Shown here piece by piece: positions 46,801-55,414 of a stretch of DNA of 64,000 nt (its first letter is position 1; each line of letters opens with the position of its first letter). The DNA comes from Herbiconiux sp. L3-i23. Its GTDB lineage: Bacteria; Actinomycetota; Actinomycetes; Actinomycetales; Microbacteriaceae. The notes below the pieces were generated by a model. That model was not told the DNA's origin. It made no database searches and was given only the letters and a program-made list of their open reading frames with translations. The translations under genes were made by a program, and so were the position numbers. Location: assembly GCF_023734115.1 (NCBI RefSeq), contig NZ_AP025737.1, positions 806,001 to 870,000 of the forward strand, in the 5' to 3' direction.

Positions 46801-49778
46801 TCGGCATCAGCCCGCGTCTCGACGGCGCGAGGAACCCGGTCGCCATCCCCGACGAGGTGACGGTGCGGCCGGGCACGACCATCGCCGTGCAGGTGCTCTC
46901 CAACGACTCCGACCCCGACGGCGGGGAGTTGTCGATCGTCTCCGTCGAACCGACGAGCGAAGGGGCGACCGCCGAGATCGACGGCACCGTCGTGCGCGTC
47001 GCGGCCCCCGACGAGCGCGGGCGCTACGGCTTCGTGTACACGATCGAGAACGAGCGGGGCGGCACCAGCTCGAACTTCCTCACCGTCGTCGTCGACCCCG
47101 ACGCACCGCTCGCCCGGCCCATCGCCGAGGACACCGTGCTCGGCCTGAGCGACATCCTCCGCCGCGACAGCATCGACGTGAACGTGCTGGCGGGCGTGTT
47201 CTTCGCCGAGGGATCGGCGCGCGACCTCGACCTCGCGGTGCTCGCCGACTACAGCGGCAGCGCGAGCGTCACCGCGAACAAGCGGATCCGGGTCGAGCTC
47301 GGCGACCGCAGCCAGATCATCCCGTTCTCCGTGGCGCACCCCGACGACCCGACGGTCATCTCGTACGCGTTCATCCGCGTCCCCGGCTTCGACGACGCGC
47401 TGCCGCAGCTGCGCAAGGGAGTGCCCCGGCTCACCGTGGTGAGCGGGGAGACGCTCACGATCGACCTCGACGACTACGTCGTCGCCGTCGGCGACCGCGG
47501 AGTGCGCCTCACCGACAGCGGGTCCGTCCGCGCGACCCACGGCGACGGGTCGCCGCTCGTCGCCGATTCGAACACCCTCGAGTACACGAGCGCCGAACGC
47601 TACTTCGGCCCCGCGTCGATCGCGTTCGAGGTCACCGACGGGTCGTCGGCGAACGACCCCAACGGCCGCAGGGCGACGCTCGTGCTGCCCATCACGGTGA
47701 CGCCGCGCGACAACCAGCCGCCCGTCTTCCAGGGCGCGGCGCTCGAACTCGAACCGGGCACCGAGCGCACCGTCGACCTGCGGCGCCTGACGACCTACCC
47801 GTATCCGGACGACATCGACGAGCTCACCTACTCGCTGCCCGGGTCGCAGCCGCCCGGCTTCTCGCTGTCGATCAACGGCACCGACCTCGTCGTGCGCGCC
47901 GACGAGGGCACCCCGAAGGGCACGACGACCTCGACGGTCATCGGCGTCCGCGATTCGGTGAACGACGGCGGGGCGGGGCGCCTCCAGCTGAGCGTCGTCG
48001 CCTCCACGAGACCGCTCGCCGCGCCCGCCACCGACGCGTCGGTCGTGCCCCGCGGCACCACCACCGTCGTCGACGTGCTGGCGAACGACCAGGCGACGAA
48101 CCCGTTCCCGGGCCGGCCGCTCACGGTGACAGCGGTGCGGGGCATCGACGCCGCCGCGCTCCCCGCAGGGGTGAGCATCGTGCCGAGCTCCGACCGGTCG
48201 CGCCTGTCGGTGACGGTCGCCGCCGGTGCGGAGCCGCGCGACGTCACCGTGCAGTACCAGGTGCTCGACGCGACCGGCGACCCCGACCGAGCCGTCTGGG
48301 GCACCGTCACCCTCTCGGTGCAGGACCGGCCCGACGTGGTCACCGGACTCCGGGCCACGGGCTTCGCCGATCGTCGGATCACCGTCGCATTCGACCCCGG
48401 GGCATTCAACAACTCGCCGATCACGGGGTACCGGGTGACCACCTACACCCGCGACGGAGCGAGCATCGCGACGACGCAGTGCGCCTCGACCACCTGCTCG
48501 GTCGGCACTCCGGGCAACGGCCCCGCGAACGCCATCCGGATCGGCGTCGTCGCCGTCAACGCGCTCGGCAACTCCGACGAGGTGGTGAGCCCCGAGCCGA
48601 TCTGGTCCGATATCGTCCCCGCCGCGCCGACGGGGCTGCGTGCCCGACCGCTCGACCACGGCCTCCGGGTGTTCTGGACCAAGCCGGCCGAGACCGGCGG
48701 CAGTGCGATCAGCTACTACACCGTCTCCGTCGCCGGGTACACCGCCACGAGGAACGTGAGCCGCTCCGACCCGGTGGGCACCCAGTACTCGATCGACGTC
48801 ACCAACTCGTCCATCGGCAACGGCGGCGCGGTCGAGTTCACCGTCAGCGCCCGCAACGACGCTTACGCCGGGCTCACCGTCTGGAACAGCGCCAGCGGCT
48901 CCGGCACCCCCGCCGGCCCGCCGACGGTGGTCGGCAGTCCCGGCGCGAACATCGTCGCCGAGGGCGGTTCGACCGGCACCGTGTCGGTCAGCTGGGGCGG
49001 CGTGTTCGACGGCAACGGCGCCGGCATCAGCCAGTACTACGTCGCGCGCTACCAGGGCACCCCGCCGTCGTGCTCCGCGACAGGGGTCGGCTCCGACGAT
49101 CCGCAGCCCCAGGTGCCCGCCGCGAGCGACGCGTTCCGACACGTCGGCACCGCGACGAGCTCCGACTTCCAGGTGAACGCGAACGAGCAGAACTCGTTCG
49201 TCGTCTTCGCCTACAACGGTCAGGGCTGCAGCTCGAGCGGGCAGATCGCGGTGACCACGAGGCAGACCCCCGGCACCCCGACGGCCGTCGGCGTCTCGGG
49301 ACCCCGCGAGGGTGCGACCGGACGCTTCGACTTCCGACTCGACTCCGTCGACTACGTCTCCGGTGGCGGCAATCCGGGCGTGCGGTACGAGTACCTGCTC
49401 GACGGCGTCGGCGCGGGGTCGATCGGCCTCGGATCGACGATCGCCGCCGGATACGGCGCAGAGCACACCGTGCAGGTGCGCGTGTGCGAGTCCTGGCCCG
49501 GCAAGGAGCTCTGCTCCGGCTGGTCGCCGAACTCGCCGGTGTTCACCCCGGTCGACACGCTGCCGCAGCAGCTCGCCTCCCGCGTCGAGGGCATCGAGCA
49601 GGTCTGGACCTGGACCGCGCTGCCCACGGGCTCCTACGACGCCGTCGAGTACAGCTGCGACGGAGCCACCTGGATCGCGAGTGCCGGCGCCGTTCCGGGA
49701 GAATGCCGAGGTCCGCTGCCCACGCCGTTCCGGGTGGCGGTCACCGAGAACGGGCAACGATACGAGTACCGATCATGA
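43836..49778 (+). CDS. Giant Ig-like/fibronectin type III surface protein
   Basis: A 1980-residue protein. One N-terminal membrane anchor (about residues 24-46) is followed by a region to about residue 400 with beta-propeller-like repeats (GSVWVVNG, STIELLDPATSTI). Next come about eleven cadherin/Ig-like domains of roughly 95 residues from residue 419 to 1490, several opening with the pattern P-x-A-x-x-D-x-x-x-V and containing VLANDxxPDG. About four Fn3 domains follow (starts near 1495, 1595, 1693 and 1811). Its predicted topology is a short cytoplasmic end and a very long extracellular rod. In the bifidobacterial cluster the Fn3 protein is proposed to bind host factors or matrix. The start is GTG 43836, two bases after the kinase stop. 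Confidence 0.9.
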   Translation: MQAAPSPLRRILAAISRRKSMLIALVGGIAIASVLIGVAVVSDGYKAQRLDLDDGSVWVVNGSKQVVGRANTQIRALDTVVASTSGTLDVLQQGTEVVVHDRGNSTIELLDPATSTIEDTIPVPPDDTRIFTTGPRVADGVAVVLSQGTGEAWVVPLAQLDAFDAQSEADLVFGAGAVGAMDSDGTFYVYSPEASQVSRVEAADGAVVNQTYPVDGPTADDDTALTVVGGRFALLDLTTRLLYTADGTADLERLIAGSDDIRLQTPVTADEGGRGGTDQVYVASTSGLVSVPFGGQPEIVADASAAGAGSLAAPLVRAGCAYAAWPGGAFWSRCLDTVDADPRGDTAVLPGVSSAAQLGFAVNGRNVLLNDTRSGASWAVQDGNVLIDNWADLLDQEEDTQVVEENDEDTPPEFDKLQQPPVAVDDEFGARPGRTSVLPILLNDYDANGDVLVVTELSGFPQDAGRLTLTGDRQQILVDLDPAASGTLSFRYTITDGRGGSASAAVSLTVRGDDENAAPVQVRTTKATVAASSRATTQVLGDWYDPDGDAFFLSTASVGSPDSVTYKPAGDVVFIDGGAGQGVKDVALAVSDGRADGAGTLAVTVRPFGEVPIIAEPFVVLAYADQEVEVDPLAHVRGGNGAIRLTNVPDKADVRLIPDYEGGTFRLVSSKAGTHYLDYTVSDGVVTTTGTLRVDVEAQPDPGSAPIPVPHTAFIRQGGTQNVDVLATDIDPAGGVLLVTGVESVPATSGVRVELLEQRLLRVTLVGPIEGGSLSFRYTLSNGLAEADGAVSVIEIPEPARLQPPIASPDRVSVRVGDAIDIPVLANDEQPDGEALTLDPALVENLPSGAGLLFTAQNRLRYLAPQETGNYSAVYRVNGPDGQWATAEVTIAVREADPASNNPPVPKTTTARVLAGESVRIPIPLTGIDPDGDSVQLLGQESNPEKGAVVEVGSDWIEFEAGQYSAGTDTFTYRVVDSLGASAVGTVRVGISPRLDGARNPVAIPDEVTVRPGTTIAVQVLSNDSDPDGGELSIVSVEPTSEGATAEIDGTVVRVAAPDERGRYGFVYTIENERGGTSSNFLTVVVDPDAPLARPIAEDTVLGLSDILRRDSIDVNVLAGVFFAEGSARDLDLAVLADYSGSASVTANKRIRVELGDRSQIIPFSVAHPDDPTVISYAFIRVPGFDDALPQLRKGVPRLTVVSGETLTIDLDDYVVAVGDRGVRLTDSGSVRATHGDGSPLVADSNTLEYTSAERYFGPASIAFEVTDGSSANDPNGRRATLVLPITVTPRDNQPPVFQGAALELEPGTERTVDLRRLTTYPYPDDIDELTYSLPGSQPPGFSLSINGTDLVVRADEGTPKGTTTSTVIGVRDSVNDGGAGRLQLSVVASTRPLAAPATDASVVPRGTTTVVDVLANDQATNPFPGRPLTVTAVRGIDAAALPAGVSIVPSSDRSRLSVTVAAGAEPRDVTVQYQVLDATGDPDRAVWGTVTLSVQDRPDVVTGLRATGFADRRITVAFDPGAFNNSPITGYRVTTYTRDGASIATTQCASTTCSVGTPGNGPANAIRIGVVAVNALGNSDEVVSPEPIWSDIVPAAPTGLRARPLDHGLRVFWTKPAETGGSAISYYTVSVAGYTATRNVSRSDPVGTQYSIDVTNSSIGNGGAVEFTVSARNDAYAGLTVWNSASGSGTPAGPPTVVGSPGANIVAEGGSTGTVSVSWGGVFDGNGAGISQYYVARYQGTPPSCSATGVGSDDPQPQVPAASDAFRHVGTATSSDFQVNANEQNSFVVFAYNGQGCSSSGQIAVTTRQTPGTPTAVGVSGPREGATGRFDFRLDSVDYVSGGGNPGVRYEYLLDGVGAGSIGLGSTIAAGYGAEHTVQVRVCESWPGKELCSGWSPNSPVFTPVDTLPQQLASRVEGIEQVWTWTALPTGSYDAVEYSCDGATWIASAGAVPGECRGPLPTPFRVAVTENGQRYEYRS

Positions 49779-50839
49779 CCGACACGACGCCGTCGGCGGT
49801 GCCCGTCCCACAGCCGTCGACCCCACAGCCGCCGACCCCCAACTCGAACCGAGGAGCAGGAACCCACATGACGATGACCCCCGAGCAGGCCGCGTGGTTC
49901 ACCGACATCTTCGGACGGGTCGCCGCGAACATCGAGCAGGTCCTCCTCGGCAAGAGCCACGTCATCCGTCTCGCCCTCACCGCGATGCTGAGCGAAGGCC
50001 ACCTGCTGCTCGAGGACAACCCGGGCACCGGCAAGACCTCGCTCGCCCGCGCGATGGCGCAGAGCGTGCAGGGCAGCTCCAACCGAGTGCAGTTCACGCC
50101 CGACCTGCTGCCCGGCGATATCACCGGGGTGAGCATCTACGACCAGCGCAGCGGCGAGTTCACCTTCCACGCCGGCCCCATCTTCGCGAACATCGTGCTC
50201 GCCGATGAGATCAACCGGGCGAGCCCCAAGACCCAGAGCGCACTGCTCGAGGTGATGGAGGAGGGCTCCGTCACGGTCGACGGCGTCCGGCACGCCGTCG
50301 GCGCGCCGTTCATGGTGATCGCGACCCAGAACCCCGTCGAGCAGGCGGGCACCTACCGTCTTCCCGAGGCGCAGCTCGACCGCTTCCTCATGAAGACCTC
50401 GATCGGCTACCCCGACCACGCGGCGACGGTCCGCATCCTCGAGGCGTCCACCGTGCGCTCGCACGAGACGACGGTGCCCGCGATCGTGCCCGCCGAGATC
50501 GTCGTCGACATGGCGCACCTGTCGAGGACCGTGCACGTCGACCCGTCGATCACCGACTACGTCTCCCGACTCGTCGAGGCCTCGCGCTCGGCCGTCGAGG
50601 TGCGCCTCGGGGCGAGCGTCCGCGCCGCCATCTCGCTGCTGCGCACCGCGAAGACCCTCGCCGCCTCCAACGGGCGGCACTACGTCATCCCCGACGACGT
50701 CAAGGCTCTCGCCGAGCCCGTGCTCGCCCACCGACTGCTGCTCGACCCCGAGGCGGAGTTCGACGGCGTCACCCCGTCGAACGTCGTCGCCCAGCTGCTC
50801 ATCGAGGTGCCGCCGCCCTCCGAACGGCAGGCCGTGTGA
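49775..50839 (+). CDS. MoxR-family AAA+ ATPase
   Basis: About 354 residues. Walker A is EDNPGTGKTS, Walker B is IVLADEINRASPKTQSALLE, sensor 1 is VIATQNPVEQAGTYRLPEAQ, and a C-terminal lid is present. MoxR ATPases act as chaperones or activators and are typically encoded next to DUF58 proteins, as here. I give the start as ATG 49775, which overlaps the upstream stop (ATGA) and adds a Pro/Thr-rich tail. An in-frame ATG at 49868 has a better ribosome binding site (GAGGAG) and would give a 323-residue protein close to the usual length. Either may be right. The stop overlaps the next start by four bases. Confidence 0.92.
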   Translation: MTDTTPSAVPVPQPSTPQPPTPNSNRGAGTHMTMTPEQAAWFTDIFGRVAANIEQVLLGKSHVIRLALTAMLSEGHLLLEDNPGTGKTSLARAMAQSVQGSSNRVQFTPDLLPGDITGVSIYDQRSGEFTFHAGPIFANIVLADEINRASPKTQSALLEVMEEGSVTVDGVRHAVGAPFMVIATQNPVEQAGTYRLPEAQLDRFLMKTSIGYPDHAATVRILEASTVRSHETTVPAIVPAEIVVDMAHLSRTVHVDPSITDYVSRLVEASRSAVEVRLGASVRAAISLLRTAKTLAASNGRHYVIPDDVKALAEPVLAHRLLLDPEAEFDGVTPSNVVAQLLIEVPPPSERQAV

Positions 50840-52287
50840 GCACCACGTCCCGTCACCGCAGCGGCAGGCCGGGCGCCGACCCGCAGCGCAGCCGCGGTGC
50901 CACGGCGACCGGCACCGGCACGCGGACGGGCACCCGCACGCGCGTCAGGACGCAGAGCGGGGGGGCTCTCGCCGGCTTGCGCAACGAGCGCACCAAGATC
51001 GTCGGCGACCGCACCGGAATGCTCGCCGACCTCCAGGTGGTGCTCGTGCGCGCAGGCCGGTCGGCGGGCAACGCGATCGGAATCGCCACGAGGCACGTCA
51101 CCGCGGTCGTCACGCCGCTCGGCTGGAGCATGCTCGCCGTCGTCGCCGTGTCGTTCATCGTCGGCTACGCGGCGTCGTGGATGGAGCTCGTCGCCGTCGC
51201 ATGGGCGGGCACCGTCATCATCGCCGTCGCGTCGCTGTTCCTCATCGGCGCCGGGGGTCACGACATCGGCCTGCGCATGCCGCACGACCGCGTCGTCGTG
51301 GGCGACCGCGCCGTCGGGGCGCTCACCGTGACGAACCCGAAACGGCGACGACTGCTGGGCGCGACCATCGAGATCCCCGTCGGCGACGGCCTGCTCGAGC
51401 TGCCGCTGCCGTCGATCGGCGCGGGTGGGAGCCACGACGACGTCTTCACCGTGCCGACCACGAAGCGCGGCATCATCGAGATCGGGCCGGTGCGCACCGT
51501 GCGCGCCGACCCCATCGGCCTCGTCCGCCGCGAGCAGGTGTGGGCCGCGCGCGTCGAGCTGTACGTGCACCCGAAGACGGTGTCGATCCCGTCCGCGAGC
51601 ACCGGGTTCGTGCGCGACCTCGAAGGTCACCAGACCCGCGACCTGACCTCGAGCGATGTCGCCTTCCACGCCCTCCGCGACTATCAGCCGGGCGATGACC
51701 GGCGCTACATCCACTGGAAGTCGACGGCGCGGCAGGGCGAGCTCATGGTGCGCCAGTTCGAGGAGACCCGGCGAAGCCATCTGATGGTGGCTCTGAGCCT
51801 CGCCGAGGCCGACTACGAGGACGACGAGCAGTTCGAGCTCGCCGTGAGCGTCGCCGGATCGCTCGGGGTCAGGGCCATCCGCGACGCGCGCACCGTCTCG
51901 GTCGTCGCGAGCGAACGCACCCCGGAGTTCGCCAAGCGCAAGGTCTTCGCCACCCGCAACCTCCGGACCGTGACACCGGTGCGTCTGCTCGACGACCTCG
52001 CCGGCGTCACCAAGGTGTCGTCGGCGCTCGGCATCACCGACCTCGCCCGGGTGGCGGCCGAGCAGGTGTCGGGCATCTCCGTCGCCTTCCTCGTGCTCGG
52101 CTCCACGCCGACCGTCGCCGCGCTGCGCACGGCCGCCGCGTCGTTCCCGGCCGGCGTCGAAGTCGTCGCCGTCGTCTGCGACGCGGGCTTCGCCCCGGGA
52201 CTCACCCGCGTCGGGGAACTGACGGTGCTCACCGTCGGCTTCCTCGACGACCTGCAGAAATCACTCGCCCGGTCGGGGGCGCTGTGA
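50836..52287 (+). CDS. DUF58 domain membrane protein
   Basis: A 483-residue protein with a long basic, Arg/Thr-rich N-terminus and two adjacent membrane spans (about residues 95-135). A beta-rich segment follows, then the DUF58 signature GDDRRYIHWKSTARQGELMV near residue 290, with a von Willebrand A-like end. DUF58 proteins regularly pair with MoxR ATPases and transglutaminase-like proteins, but their biochemical role is not settled. Start GTG 50836 overlaps the MoxR stop, and the stop overlaps the next start at 52284 (GTGA). Confidence 0.9.
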   Translation: MSTTSRHRSGRPGADPQRSRGATATGTGTRTGTRTRVRTQSGGALAGLRNERTKIVGDRTGMLADLQVVLVRAGRSAGNAIGIATRHVTAVVTPLGWSMLAVVAVSFIVGYAASWMELVAVAWAGTVIIAVASLFLIGAGGHDIGLRMPHDRVVVGDRAVGALTVTNPKRRRLLGATIEIPVGDGLLELPLPSIGAGGSHDDVFTVPTTKRGIIEIGPVRTVRADPIGLVRREQVWAARVELYVHPKTVSIPSASTGFVRDLEGHQTRDLTSSDVAFHALRDYQPGDDRRYIHWKSTARQGELMVRQFEETRRSHLMVALSLAEADYEDDEQFELAVSVAGSLGVRAIRDARTVSVVASERTPEFAKRKVFATRNLRTVTPVRLLDDLAGVTKVSSALGITDLARVAAEQVSGISVAFLVLGSTPTVAALRTAAASFPAGVEVVAVVCDAGFAPGLTRVGELTVLTVGFLDDLQKSLARSGAL

Positions 52288-54611
52288 TGGCCCGCCGCCC
52301 GCCCCTTCGACCGACGTCCGTCGCGATCGCCGTGATCCTGATCGACCTCGCGCTGCTCCTCGGCGCGTGGACGTTCTGGCCCATCCACCAGAGCGCCGCC
52401 CTCGCCGTCGCGGTCGGCGTGGCCTGCGCCGCGGCGACCCTGATCGCCGTGCTCGGCGCGGTGCTGCGCTGGGGCGCCGCCGTGGTCGGCGCCGTCACGA
52501 TCGGCGCCTACCTGGTGCTCGGCGTCGGCGCGGCGGTGCCAGACGAAGCGCTCCTCAGGTTCATCCCGACGGTCCCCGGCCTCGCGCGGCTCATCTCGGG
52601 ATCCGCCCTGTCGTGGAAGGAGCTCCTCACCATCTCGCTGCCCGTCGGCGACTACGAGGCGCTGCTCATCCCCGTCTTCCTCCTCACCCTGCTCCTCGGC
52701 GTCGTATCGCTGACCATCGCCCTGCGCGCTCGCCTGCCGGAACTCGCGATCCTCGGCCCGATCGGGCTGTTCCTCGCCGGCATCCTGTTCGGACCGACCA
52801 CGGTCGAGGGCGTCGTCCTGCCGACACTCGCGCTGCTCGTCGCCTGCCTCGCGTACCTGGTGTGGTGCCGCACGCGTCGGCGCTCCGAGGCCATCCGCCT
52901 GTTGAACGAGCAGTCCGGCACGGCGGTCGAGGCCCGCGTCGATCGGCGGCGCGCGGGCCTCCGGACCGCCGTCGGGGCCGGGGTGATCCTGCTGCTCTCG
53001 GTCGGGGGAGCGGTCGCGGCGACCGCCGTCGCGCCGCCGTCGCCGACACGGAGCGTGCTGCGCTCGGCGATCGAGAAGCCCTTCGACCCCCGCGACTATC
53101 CGAGCCCACTCTCGTCGTACCGCCGGTACTTCCAGCCCGACCGCGCCGACGAGGCGATGCTCACCGTCGAAGGGCTGAGGACCGGCGAGCTGGTGCGGCT
53201 CGCGACCCTCGACAGCTACGACGGCGTCGTCTACAGCGTGGGCAGCTCGGAGGTGACGAGCGCGTCGGGGACCTTCACGCGGGTTCCCTTCGCCCTCGAC
53301 ACCGAGGGGATCACCGGCCGGACGGCGAGCGTCGGGATCACCGTCGGCGAATACTCGGGGCTCTGGGTTCCCGACGCCGGGGCGCTCGTCCGCATGGACT
53401 TCACGGGGCAGCGCTCGAGCGAGCTGACCGGCGGCTTCTACTACAACGCGGTCAGCGGAACGGGAGCGGTGCTCGCCGGGCTCCAGCCCGGGGACTCCTA
53501 TCGGTTCGACGCCGTCGTGCCCGAGCGCGCATCCGACGACGAGATCGCCGCCCTCAGCCCGGGCACGGCACCCGTGCCGGCTCCCGCGGTGGTGCCCGAC
53601 GAGCTCGACACGGCGGTGCAGACCGCCACCGCCGACGCGACGAGCAGTGGCGACAAGCTGCTCGCCGCGGTGCAGGCGATCCGCGAGCGGGGCTACATCA
53701 GCCACGGGACGGGCGAGGACGAGCCGTTCAGCAGATCGGGGCACTCCGCCGACCGCATCACCGAGCTGCTCACCGACGATCCGATGCTGGGCGACGCCGA
53801 ACAGTACGCGGTGACCGCCGCCCTCATGGCGCACCAGCTCGGCTTCCCCTCGCGCGTGGTGCTCGGCTTCGCACTGCCGGAGGACGCCGGGGATGCCCCC
53901 GTCGATCTGGTCGGCGCCGACCTGACCGCCTGGATCGAGGTCGCCTCCGCCGACGGCCAGTGGGTGCAGATCGACCCCAATCCGCCGGTGCGGGACATCC
54001 CGGAGCAGCAGCCGGAGGACTCGACGAAGGTGGCGCGGCCGCAGTCGGTCGTGCAGCCGCCGCCGGACGAGCGAATCGATCAGGACGAGGTCATCCCGCC
54101 GGACGTCGCCGAAGACGACCAGCCCGAACCGCTTCCGGTGTGGCTCGGCGTCCTGCTCGTCGTCCTCAGTGTGCTCGGCTGGATCCTCCTCGCGATGGCG
54201 ATCCTGCTCGCGCCGTTCGCCGCCGTCGTCGCGGCGAAATGGCAGCGGCGCCGTCGCCGACGGAACACGGGCACCGCGCTCGAGCGGATCGGCGGCGGAT
54301 GGTCCGAGTTCGCCGACACGGCGGCCGACCTCGGCTACGAGGCGACGCCCCACGCCACCCGGTACGAGGTCGCGATGGCCGTCGGCGGACGCGAACCACT
54401 GGTCCTCGCGGCTGCGGTCGACCGCGCCACCTTCGCGCCGGGGACCCCCGACGACCCCGAAGTGGACCGCGTCTGGGACTCGGTGTCCGTGTTGCGCGAG
54501 TCGATGCAGGCGGGGCGCACGAGATGGGAGAGGATCAAGGCGCTCGTCTCGGTCAAGTCATTCGCTCGCAACCGGGAGATCCGGCGGCGAAACGAAGGGC
54601 TGAAGCGATGA
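52284..54611 (+). CDS. Transglutaminase-like membrane protein lacking catalytic Cys and His
   Basis: A 775-residue protein. Five or six N-terminal membrane spans are followed by an extracellular domain, a transglutaminase core (about residues 440-570), a Pro/Asp-rich stretch, one more span (about 616-650) and a basic cytoplasmic tail. The core shows the family layout, but Ala505 stands in GDAEQYAV where active members have Cys, and Thr548 stands in ADLTAWIEV where they have His. The Asp of the triad is kept (Asp564 in QIDPNPP). The fold is therefore probably used for binding rather than catalysis. The start is GTG 52284 (ATG 52287 is equally possible), overlapping the DUF58 gene. Confidence 0.9.
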   Translation: MMARRPPLRPTSVAIAVILIDLALLLGAWTFWPIHQSAALAVAVGVACAAATLIAVLGAVLRWGAAVVGAVTIGAYLVLGVGAAVPDEALLRFIPTVPGLARLISGSALSWKELLTISLPVGDYEALLIPVFLLTLLLGVVSLTIALRARLPELAILGPIGLFLAGILFGPTTVEGVVLPTLALLVACLAYLVWCRTRRRSEAIRLLNEQSGTAVEARVDRRRAGLRTAVGAGVILLLSVGGAVAATAVAPPSPTRSVLRSAIEKPFDPRDYPSPLSSYRRYFQPDRADEAMLTVEGLRTGELVRLATLDSYDGVVYSVGSSEVTSASGTFTRVPFALDTEGITGRTASVGITVGEYSGLWVPDAGALVRMDFTGQRSSELTGGFYYNAVSGTGAVLAGLQPGDSYRFDAVVPERASDDEIAALSPGTAPVPAPAVVPDELDTAVQTATADATSSGDKLLAAVQAIRERGYISHGTGEDEPFSRSGHSADRITELLTDDPMLGDAEQYAVTAALMAHQLGFPSRVVLGFALPEDAGDAPVDLVGADLTAWIEVASADGQWVQIDPNPPVRDIPEQQPEDSTKVARPQSVVQPPPDERIDQDEVIPPDVAEDDQPEPLPVWLGVLLVVLSVLGWILLAMAILLAPFAAVVAAKWQRRRRRRNTGTALERIGGGWSEFADTAADLGYEATPHATRYEVAMAVGGREPLVLAAAVDRATFAPGTPDDPEVDRVWDSVSVLRESMQAGRTRWERIKALVSVKSFARNREIRRRNEGLKR

Positions 54612-55312
54612 CCTGTGCACGGTGCGGCGCCGACCTGCCCGAACGCGCCCTGTTCTGCGGCGAATGCGGCAGCGCCGTCTACGCGGCGACTCCCGCGGCC
54701 GGCCCGGCGGACGTCGCCGCGACGCCCGCCACCACCGACTCCGTCGTGGCCCCCCCTGCGAGCGCTCCCGCTGCGGGGGCGGCGCCCGGCGCTGCGCCTG
54801 CGGGCGAGGGCGACGAGAACGCGACCCGCATCGTCGACCTGCTCGAACAGCAGGGCGCGTGGCGGCCGCCCACCGGCGACTCCGCACCGCCGGTCGTCGT
54901 CGAATCCGCATCGCCCGCGCTCGCAGAGCCGTCGGGGCCCCCGATCGACGAGGCGACGCGGATGCCCGAACGGGCGAAGCCCGAGCCGGTCGCCTTCACA
55001 CTGCATTTCAGCACGGGCGAATCGGTCACCGTCGAGGGCACCGGCCTCGTCGGGCGGCGTCCCGCACCGCAACCGGGTGAGTTCTTCGACGGCTACGTGA
55101 CGATCGACGATCCTGGCCGTTCGGTGTCGAAGACGCATCTCGAGTTCGGTCAGGAGGGCGGCGTGTTCTGGATCAGCGACCGCTTCTCGGCGAACGGCAC
55201 CGTCGTCCGCGAACCGGGCCGCGCACCGCGACTGTGCCCCGCCGGCATGCGCTCGCGTGTTCCCCGCGGTTCCCGCGTCGACATCGGCGAGCAGTTCTTC
55301 GTCGTCACCTGA
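54608..55312 (+). CDS. Zinc-ribbon FHA-domain protein
   Basis: A 234-residue protein. The N-terminal zinc ribbon has two C-x-x-C pairs (CARCGADLPERALFCGECG). It is followed by an Ala/Pro/Gly-rich linker of about 100 residues with a conserved-looking NATRIVDLLEQ, and a C-terminal FHA domain (about residues 140-234) with VGRRPAPQPG, SVSKTHLEF and RFSANGTVV. It is the second phosphothreonine reader of the cluster, and Thr residues in the linker could be targets of the kinase. ATG 54608 overlaps the upstream stop (ATGA). It ends the tightly coupled gene run; the EssC-like gene follows after 102 bp. Confidence 0.9.
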   Translation: MTCARCGADLPERALFCGECGSAVYAATPAAGPADVAATPATTDSVVAPPASAPAAGAAPGAAPAGEGDENATRIVDLLEQQGAWRPPTGDSAPPVVVESASPALAEPSGPPIDEATRMPERAKPEPVAFTLHFSTGESVTVEGTGLVGRRPAPQPGEFFDGYVTIDDPGRSVSKTHLEFGQEGGVFWISDRFSANGTVVREPGRAPRLCPAGMRSRVPRGSRVDIGEQFFVVT

Positions 55313-55414
55313 CGCACGGGGCGCACATCCTCCACAGCGGAGAGTCGCCGCGTGTTCCCCACCGGCGGCACGATGGGACGCGGATCCGGATCGCGGTCGT
55401 GATCGAGTGGTGTC

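Noticed and set aside
43677-49757. A 2026-codon open frame on the minus strand opposite the giant Ig/Fn3 gene
   Set aside because: High-GC codon bias opens the antisense frame. Its translation is rich in Arg, Asp, Val and Gly without domains, and the plus strand has clear Ig/Fn3 repeats.
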